Shown: one piece after another, positions 57,993-64,000 of the stretch
How positions within the stretch are numbered: position 1 is the first letter of the stretch
Layout: every line of letters begins with the position of its first letter
From: RYN-230 sp963717125
GTDB taxonomy: Bacteria > Actinomycetota > Actinomycetes > Streptosporangiales > Streptosporangiaceae
Assembly (NCBI GenBank): GCA_963717125.1
Contig: CAVQVG010000013.1
Coordinates: 124,001 to 188,000, forward strand
Length of the DNA stretch: 64,000 bases
Direction of reading: 5' to 3'
Made by a program: the position numbers and the translations under genes
Notes under the pieces: generated by a model
The model's database searches: none
What the model saw: only the letters and a program-made list of their open reading frames with translations
Told to the model about the DNA's origin: nothing

Positions 57993-58684
57993 ACGACGAG
58001 CACCCGCACGAGAGCGCCCTGACCGCGGAGCTGGTCGATTCCCTGTCTGAAGTGACCGTGCCCGAGCGGCCACCGCTGGCCGCGATCACCGACCGGGGCC
58101 GCGTGTACCGGCGGCGGCGGCTCGCAAGTTTCGCGGGCCTCGGCGGTACCGGTGCCGCCGCGCTCATTGCGCTGGCGCTCGGCCTGGCCGGCGTTTTCGG
58201 TGTCGCCCCCGCCGGTGGCACCGGCTCGGCCGGGAGCGCGGCCTTCACCCTCACCAGCTACGTCAACGGCACCGTCGGGCTGAAGGTGAGTCAGGTGTTC
58301 GACCCGGCCGCGCTGCAGCGGGCACTCGCGCAACACCACATCCCGGCGCTGGCCAAGTCCGACACTTACTGCTCGTCCAACCCTGCGGTACCCGCCCCGG
58401 CCGGCCGCCGGGTACTGTCCATCCCGCGCGGTGTCCCGGACTTCCTCCAGACCGGGAACTGGCCAGTCAAGCCCAGTCAGCTGGCCCCATTCGTTGACCC
58501 CATCACGATGGTGCTCGACCCCGCGGCGATGCCCTCCGGGACCGAGCTGTTCATCGGCAACTACAACCTCGGCCACGCCGTCTTCGTCAGCGTCATCTAC
58601 ACCGACTCCCATACCTGCAGTAACGGCCAACTGCCGCCTGCTCTAGCCCGCTTGGACCGGCCCCCGTCAGCTGGACACGGATGA
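57989..58684 (+). CDS. Membrane partner of the ECF sigma factor (anti-sigma-like)
   Basis: The 231-residue protein has an acidic N-terminal cytosolic part (MNDEHPHESALTAELVDSLSE), a basic stop sequence (RVYRRRRLASF), one membrane helix at about 50-75 (GTGAAALIALALGLAGVFGV) and an extracytoplasmic domain. This one-span topology and the ATGA coupling to the sigma gene fit an anti-sigma or a sensor. No zinc-binding HxxxCxxC motif is seen, so the sigma-binding mode is unknown. Confidence 0.7.
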   Translation: MNDEHPHESALTAELVDSLSEVTVPERPPLAAITDRGRVYRRRRLASFAGLGGTGAAALIALALGLAGVFGVAPAGGTGSAGSAAFTLTSYVNGTVGLKVSQVFDPAALQRALAQHHIPALAKSDTYCSSNPAVPAPAGRRVLSIPRGVPDFLQTGNWPVKPSQLAPFVDPITMVLDPAAMPSGTELFIGNYNLGHAVFVSVIYTDSHTCSNGQLPPALARLDRPPSAGHG

Positions 58685-58721
58685 TTCGCCCGCCGACACT
58701 CGCAGCGCGCAAACTCTTTCC

Positions 58722-58789
58722 GGGCCGAGGTAAGCGTTTCGGGTCATTGACGGGTTAACGGGTGTGAGCCAAGACAACGCCGCGTTCGC
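58722..58789 (+). promoter_or_regulatory. 68-bp module upstream of the ABC ATPase gene, duplicate of 57453-57520
   Basis: Same layout as the copy before the sigma gene, offset by exactly 1269 bp: the two GTG codons (57495 and 58764) align. The first codons of the ABC gene (VSQDNAAFA) thus derive from the sigma gene start (VSQGNAEFA). A shared sigma-dependent promoter for the exporter operon is inferred. Confidence 0.7.
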
Positions 58790-59554
58790 CGCTGCGCCCG
58801 GCGCATGCGATGGTGTCCAGCCGCCGCAGGTCATGGTGGCGGCAGATGGTATTTCCAAGACCTTTGGCAGCGGGCATACGGCCGTGCACGCCCTGCGGGG
58901 GGTGTCCTTCGCGGTAGGCCGGGGTCAGCTCACAGCCTTGCGCGGGCGATCCGGCTCCGGCAAGACCACGCTGCTGAACATCATCGGCGGCCTGGACAGC
59001 CCGACGGCAGGCCAGGTGTGGGTGGATGGCCGCGAGGTGAGCCGGATGGCCGAGCGGGAGCGGCTGGCGTTGCGGCGGGACACGGTCGCCTTCATTTTCC
59101 AGTCCTTCGGGCTCATTCCCATGCTGTCCGCAGCCGAAAACGTTGGGATTCCGCTGCGCATCGCGGGCATGCGGCCCAGCGATCGCCGGGAGCGGATCGC
59201 GGCCATGCTGGCGCTGACCGGCTTGTCCAGCCATGCTGCGCACCGGCCGGGCGAGCTCTCCGGGGGCCAGCAGCAGCGGGTCGCCATCGCCCGCGCGCTG
59301 GCCGGCCAGGCCTGCTGATCGCTGACGAGCCAACCAGCCAGCTCGACCTGGAGACCGGCCGGCAGATCATGGGGCTGCTGCTGAGCGTGGTGCGCTCCGA
59401 GGGAATCACCGCCCTGGTCGCCACTCACGACGAGGCGCTCATCGACCTGGCCGACAACGTCATTTCGCTGGAGGATGGCTGCGTCGTGACCGGACAGGCT
59501 GCCGGGCAGCAGGCCCTGGCCGGGGACGCCGCAATTCAGCCGAGCGATGGGTAA
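58764..59554 (+). CDS. ABC transporter ATP-binding protein (LolD/MacB type), apparent frameshift
   Basis: Cytosolic ATPase of the MacB/LolD export class. Walker A is GRSGSGKTT, the Q-loop is FIFQSFGL and the signature is LSGGQQQRVAIARALAG. At about 59310 the frame then runs into TGA. Restoring one CCGG unit (GGCCGGCCGGCC instead of GGCCGGCC) would give ALAGRPGLLIADEPTSQLD, which continues to 59554 with the Walker B and the switch histidine in VATHDEALIDLADN. The GTG at 58764 is within the duplicated 68-bp module. It is followed by the first permease gene, overlapping by eight bases. Confidence 0.85.
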
Positions 59555-62500
59555 GCAGCCACCCATGCCCAAGCCTGATGACGGCAGCCGTGGACCGGAT
59601 CGGATCTGGTCTGTGCCTGGTCTGGGAATCTCCTTCCTCACCCGCCGGGCCAGATCCTCGTGGCTGCTGCTGGCCTGCGTCGCGGTCACGGTCCTGCTCG
59701 CCACCGGGCTGGCCGCCGCGGGATGGACGTTCGCCGCCGCGGTCATTCCGCCCGGAGCGCAGAGCATCCTCGCCGCCCCGCAGGGCCGGGTGATCGGGCT
59801 CAGCGGCGTGGTGGACGGCGCCGGGCAGGCTGCCACCGACGCGCACCAGATCCGTGCCGCGCTGCGCAAGGCATGGCCGGGGATCGGTTACCAGATGGGA
59901 GGCGCGCTGTGGGCGGACCCGATCACGCTCTCGCCGCCCCGGGCCGTCCGCGCCGAGCCCAGCCCGGTTCTGGGACTTCCGCCCCCGGTCGTGTGGCAGA
60001 TCCAGGTCGCGGCGCTGGCCGGGATCAGCGCCCAGACGACGCTGACTGCCGGGACATGGCCAGGCCCGCCGCATCCCGGCCGCCCGCTCCCGGTGGCGCT
60101 GCCGGTAGCCGTGGCCAGCCGGCTGCACGTGACGCCCGGCTCGGTGCTGAAAGCCGCCACCCGGTCTGGCCCGGCCGCGGCCGGGCTGCGCGTCACCGGC
60201 CTGTTCCGGTTCAAGAACCCGGCGTCGCCGTACTGGGCGCTGGACCAGGTGCCCTTCTCGGGGTTCGCCGCCAATACCTTCCAAGGGGTCGGCACCACCC
60301 TCATCCCAGGGGTCGGCACCCCGGGTTCCCTCGTCACATTCGGCCCCGCGGTGGTGAGCCCCGCGGCGTTCCGCAGCAGCGTCACCGCGCGCCAGGCCTC
60401 GTGGTTCGTGCTTCCGCCGGCGCCGGTCATGGCCCGGCAGAACATCGGCGCGCTGGCCGGCCGCACCAGCCAGGTGCTGACGAAGCTGACCACCTTGATC
60501 CTCCCGGCCGGGCTGCAGGTGACCACCCGCCTGCCGCAGGTCCTGGCCGGCATCGCCAGCAACGTCGTGCTGGCCAGGTCGCTGTTCACGATCGGCGCGC
60601 TGGAGCTGCTGCTCGTCGCGGCGGCGGCCCTGGTGCTGGCCGCGCGGCTGCTGGCCGGTCTGCGCGACGAGGAGTCCGCGTTGCTGCGGGCGCGCGGCGC
60701 CACCAGGTGGCAGCTGCTGCGGCCGGTGCTGGCCGAGGCGCTGGTCATCGGCGCCGTGGCCAGCGCGGTCGGCGTGCTGGCCGGCGTTCGCCTCACCGGC
60801 GTGCTGGCCACCGCGGGCCAGCTGCGCCTGGACAGCCACCAGGCCAGCCGGATCAGCTCGCTGGCGTGGCTGTCGGCGCTGGCCATGGTGGCGCTGTGCG
60901 TCGCGGTGATGGCCTGGCCGGCGCTGCGCGCCGGGACCCCTGATGCGGCCAGGATCCGCCAGGGGCGGCAGGCCCGGCTCGCGGGGGTCGCCTGGGCGGG
61001 CGGCGATCTGGCCGTGGTGGCGCTCGCGGCGCTCGCAGTGTGGCAACTGCGCGGGTATTCGGCGGTCGCGCGTCCGGCGGCGGGGTCATTCGGGATCGAT
61101 CCCGTGGTCGCCGTCGCTCCCGCGCTCGCGCTGGCCGGAGTCGCGCTCGTTCCGCTCCGTACGCTGCCGCTGCTGGCCAGGCTGGCCGACGGGGCCACCG
61201 ACCGCGGCAGGCGGCTGGCCGCCGCCATGGTGAGCTGGCAGATCGGCAGGCGGCCGATCCGCCAGGCCGGACCGGTCCTGCTCGTCGTCGTCGCGACGGC
61301 CACCGCCACGCTGGCGCTGGCCGGGTGGCGAAGCTGGCAGCAGTCGGCTGCGGACCAGGCCGCGTTCGCGGTGGGCTCGGACGTGCGGGTGGACGCCACG
61401 GCCGGGATACCGCTGGACCCCAGGGCGATCACCGGGGAGCCGGGTGTCACCGCCGCGACGCCGGCCAGCATCGCCAGCATCGGCAGCGGGGGCCAGCTGA
61501 TCGCCGTGGGCGCAGGCACGGCGGGCCAAGCGATCCTGCTCCGCCCCGACCTGTCGCCGGTTCCGCTGAGCTCGCTGTGGCGGAGCATCATCCCGCGGCG
61601 GCCGACGGGGCTGGCGCTCCCCGGCCTGCCAGACCGGCTGCAGATCCTCGCGTCGCTCGGGGCGGGCCCGAACACCAGCGCGGCGGCGCTGCGGAGGGGA
61701 CTTGGCTCAGCCACCGTCACGGCCTCGGTCCAGGATGCGGACGGCGTCAGCTACCAGCTGCCCGCCGGGGTGCTGCCCGCCGACGGCCAGCGGCATGCCC
61801 TGGTCGCCCCGCTGCCAGGCCCGCGGCAGGCCAGCTACCCGCTGCGGCTGCTCAGCCTCTCCCTCACCTATGTCCTGCCGCCGTACCACCCGGCCAGCCC
61901 GCTGGCGGCCCCCACCGCCAACCTCAGCATCTTCTCCCTCGCGGTGGCCGGGACGGCCAGCGGCCCGTTCGGCCGACCGTTCAGCCACGGTGCCGCCCTG
62001 GCCGCGTGGCAGGCCGCGGGATCCTCGCCGCGCGTGCCGACCGGGCCGCCGGGCGTGTTCGAGACGTCGCCGCCATCGGACGGCGCGCGGCCCGGGATCC
62101 TGAGCTGGCAAGGCGCCGCCGGGGGAAGCCAGCAACTCACGTTCAATACCGGGCACGATCCGTCGGCATCGATCATGAACAACGAGCTCCTCGCTCCACA
62201 GAGCATCACCGGGCAGGTCGCGATCACGGCGCAGCCGCCGTTCCGGATCGTCCCCGCCGTCGCCACCAGCGGTTACCTGGCGGCCAGCCGACTGCATACC
62301 GGATCGACCGTCTCGGTCCCGGTCGGCGGATCCTCGGTCCCGGTCCGGATCGTGGCCTCGGTGGCCAGGTTCCCGACGGTATTCGGGCAGAACCGGGCGC
62401 TGATTGCCGATCTCGGGACGGTCAGCGACCTGCTCGTCGCCAACCAGGGGGCGCCCTTGCCGGTGACCACCTTGTGGCTGCGCACCCGTGGCGGCCGGGT

Positions 62501-62999
62501 ACCGCACCTGCCGGCCGGGCTGTCCGTCGCCGACCGCGCCCGCCAGCAGGCGGCCCTGCTGCACAATCCGCTGCTGAAGGCGCCCCGGCAGGCCATGCTG
62601 GCGATCGGGGCGGCGGCGTTGCTGCTCGGCCTGCTCGGACTCTCGGTCAGCGTCGCGGCGAGCCTCCGCACGCGGCGGACGCAGAGCGCCGTGCTGGCCG
62701 CGCTGGGTGTGGGGCAGCGAGCCCAGGCCGGTCAGCTGTGCCTGGAGCAGTTCGCGCTCAGCGTTCCGGCCGCGGTCGTGGGCCTGCTCGCCGGAATTGG
62801 CCTGGCGCGGCTGGTGGTGCCCGCGATCACGCTGAGCACTGGTGCGACGGACCCGGTGCCGTCGGCCCTGGCCGTACTGCCGCTCGGCCAGGCCATCACC
62901 CTGGCCCTGGTCATCGCGGCTCTGCCGGTCGTCGTCGCCGCCCTGTCCGTCGCACGCAGGCCGGACCCGGCCGCGCAGTTGCGTGCGGAGGCGAGATGA
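59547..62999 (+). CDS. FtsX/MacB-type ABC transporter permease, large
   Basis: A membrane protein of 1150 residues with an N-terminal helix (SSWLLLACVAVTVLLATGLA), a long extracytoplasmic domain, a first FtsX bundle (about residues 350-470, including RDEESALLRARGATRWQLLR), a second extracytoplasmic domain and a final FtsX bundle ending AQLRAEAR. This is a fused, two-bundle permease of the MacB/FtsX group. Its ATG is inside the end of the ATPase gene, and its stop overlaps the next permease start. Together the three genes form an export or lipoprotein/peptide-release machine under probable ECF control. Confidence 0.88.
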   Translation: MGKQPPMPKPDDGSRGPDRIWSVPGLGISFLTRRARSSWLLLACVAVTVLLATGLAAAGWTFAAAVIPPGAQSILAAPQGRVIGLSGVVDGAGQAATDAHQIRAALRKAWPGIGYQMGGALWADPITLSPPRAVRAEPSPVLGLPPPVVWQIQVAALAGISAQTTLTAGTWPGPPHPGRPLPVALPVAVASRLHVTPGSVLKAATRSGPAAAGLRVTGLFRFKNPASPYWALDQVPFSGFAANTFQGVGTTLIPGVGTPGSLVTFGPAVVSPAAFRSSVTARQASWFVLPPAPVMARQNIGALAGRTSQVLTKLTTLILPAGLQVTTRLPQVLAGIASNVVLARSLFTIGALELLLVAAAALVLAARLLAGLRDEESALLRARGATRWQLLRPVLAEALVIGAVASAVGVLAGVRLTGVLATAGQLRLDSHQASRISSLAWLSALAMVALCVAVMAWPALRAGTPDAARIRQGRQARLAGVAWAGGDLAVVALAALAVWQLRGYSAVARPAAGSFGIDPVVAVAPALALAGVALVPLRTLPLLARLADGATDRGRRLAAAMVSWQIGRRPIRQAGPVLLVVVATATATLALAGWRSWQQSAADQAAFAVGSDVRVDATAGIPLDPRAITGEPGVTAATPASIASIGSGGQLIAVGAGTAGQAILLRPDLSPVPLSSLWRSIIPRRPTGLALPGLPDRLQILASLGAGPNTSAAALRRGLGSATVTASVQDADGVSYQLPAGVLPADGQRHALVAPLPGPRQASYPLRLLSLSLTYVLPPYHPASPLAAPTANLSIFSLAVAGTASGPFGRPFSHGAALAAWQAAGSSPRVPTGPPGVFETSPPSDGARPGILSWQGAAGGSQQLTFNTGHDPSASIMNNELLAPQSITGQVAITAQPPFRIVPAVATSGYLAASRLHTGSTVSVPVGGSSVPVRIVASVARFPTVFGQNRALIADLGTVSDLLVANQGAPLPVTTLWLRTRGGRVPHLPAGLSVADRARQQAALLHNPLLKAPRQAMLAIGAAALLLGLLGLSVSVAASLRTRRTQSAVLAALGVGQRAQAGQLCLEQFALSVPAAVVGLLAGIGLARLVVPAITLSTGATDPVPSALAVLPLGQAITLALVIAALPVVVAALSVARRPDPAAQLRAEAR

Positions 63000-64000
63000 G
63001 GACGCCGTGGCGGCGGCTGCGCGCCGCCTGGATCACGCTGACCGGCACCGGGGCAGCCGCCAGCGTCGCGTTCGGCCTGCTCGTGTTCGCCTCCGTCCTG
63101 GCCAGCCTGGCGATTCCGCGGGACAGCACCGGCTTGCGCACTGGGGCGCTGCGGCACACGGTCGCGGCTTCGCCGCTCGACAGCGCCGTCGTCGGGTCGA
63201 TCGGCCTGTTGACGGCGGCGAGTGCATCCAGCCAGAGCGTGGGCGAGAGCCCGGCCCCCGAGATCGCCACGATCGGCGCGCGCCTGCGGTCGCGGCTGGC
63301 CGCGACCGGGATGCCGATAGCCAGCGACCCGCCTGCATGGTCCAGCCTGACCTCAGGCTACGGGCCGGTCACCGGCGCGGCCCGCGCCGCCGGGCGCGGG
63401 CAGCCGCAGTTCGAGGTGACCTACCGCACGGCGCTGGCCCGCTACAGCCACCTCGTGGCCGGGCGCCTGCCGTCCGCCGCCGGTCAGAGGGCCGTGGCGC
63501 AAGCCGCGGTGACCACCGTCACCGCGGCCAGGTTCGGCCTGCGGGTCGGCACCCGCCTCAGCACGGGCCCGACGATGCGGCTGGTGATCACGGGGATCAT
63601 CCGGCCGGTACACCCGGCGGCCGACTTCTGGACTGACGATCCCGCAGTGGCCCGGCCGACGCTGATCGCGGGCACGTCGTCCAAGCCCGCGCACTGGGCC
63701 GGGGCGCTGTTCATCGGCGCCGGCGGGCTCCCGCTGGCGGTGTCCGGCCTCAACGAGAGTCTCATGCTGCTGACCTGGGTGGTCCCGGCCGACCTCGGCC
63801 GGCTCACCGCAGACCAGGCGAGCACGGTGCAGGCGGGCATCAACGGCCTGGACTCCTCGGGACTGGTGATCGCCAGCGGCGGAACCGCCAACGTGGGCTC
63901 GGGCGAGCTAACGTGCCCGACGGCGAACTGCACGGCCACGATCCCGCCGGTTACGGTGACGGTCACCTCGCAGATTCCGGCGATCCTCACCACGTTCGTC
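62996..64000 (+). CDS. Second FtsX-type ABC permease, N-terminal part (runs off the window)
   Basis: The ATG at 62996 overlaps the TGA of the preceding permease gene (ATGA). The 335 visible codons give an N-terminal helix (GTGAAASVAFGLLVFASVLA), then an extracytoplasmic region with SSLTSGYGPVTGAARAAG and PSAAGQRAVAQAAVTTV, and a possible disulfide pair in LTCPTANCT. The layout repeats that of the first permease, so it is probably its heterodimer partner. No stop occurs before the window ends. Confidence 0.85.
   Translation, partial: MRTPWRRLRAAWITLTGTGAAASVAFGLLVFASVLASLAIPRDSTGLRTGALRHTVAASPLDSAVVGSIGLLTAASASSQSVGESPAPEIATIGARLRSRLAATGMPIASDPPAWSSLTSGYGPVTGAARAAGRGQPQFEVTYRTALARYSHLVAGRLPSAAGQRAVAQAAVTTVTAARFGLRVGTRLSTGPTMRLVITGIIRPVHPAADFWTDDPAVARPTLIAGTSSKPAHWAGALFIGAGGLPLAVSGLNESLMLLTWVVPADLGRLTADQASTVQAGINGLDSSGLVIASGGTANVGSGELTCPTANCTATIPPVTVTVTSQIPAILTTFV

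Overview
The window is high-GC actinobacterial DNA. The housekeeping block ndk, DUF4233, folC, valS, clpX, clpP2, clpP1, tig has the usual actinobacterial order. Leaderless or GTG/TTG starts, ATGA gene overlaps, F420-type and NRPS/PKS genes fit a filamentous actinomycete. I cannot name the genus from sequence alone.

Layout. 1-14.5 kb is conserved core: ndk (partial), a membrane histidine kinase, the folC/valS and clp/tig blocks, a large LuxR-family (LAL) regulator and a small lipoprotein. About 14.5-39.0 kb is an accessory island with visibly lower GC. It is bounded by a truncated copy (14566-14769) and the full copy (39041-40594) of the same GMC oxidoreductase gene, so it is flanked by direct repeats. 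The right junction also carries a broken GH15 glycosidase. 40.7-53 kb returns to core-like metabolic and stress genes (zwf, NDH-2, hydroxyacid dehydrogenase, cyclase, DUF389, DUF2252, GH15, STAS, DUF1269, K+ channel). 53-64 kb holds membrane proteins, a secreted repeat protein, an ECF sigma/partner pair and a MacB/FtsX-type ABC exporter running off the end.

The island encodes what looks like an undescribed biosynthetic gene cluster. A minus-strand operon runs folP (DHPS), LLM flavin/F420 oxidoreductase, a 31-codon ORF, NRPS (partial C-A-PCP), type I PKS (KS-AT-KR-DH-ACP) and a lantibiotic-dehydratase-like (LanB/PEARL-like) protein. Around it lie an AspH-like and a second 2OG-Fe(II) oxygenase, a haem-oxygenase-like diiron oxidase, a beta-lactamase-fold hydrolase, a zinc alcohol dehydrogenase, an acyltransferase remnant and a three-gene ABC-2 exporter. 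The cluster's dihydropteroate synthase resembles plasmid Sul (sulfonamide-resistance) enzymes in the pABA-site loops. This makes self-resistance to an antifolate product the most interesting testable hypothesis.

Caution: at least a dozen genes, including essential ones such as valS and folC, carry apparent frameshifts or stops. Many are one-base or CCGG-unit changes in GC-rich runs. Sequencing or assembly indels are the likeliest general cause, though some island genes with several lesions may be true pseudogenes.
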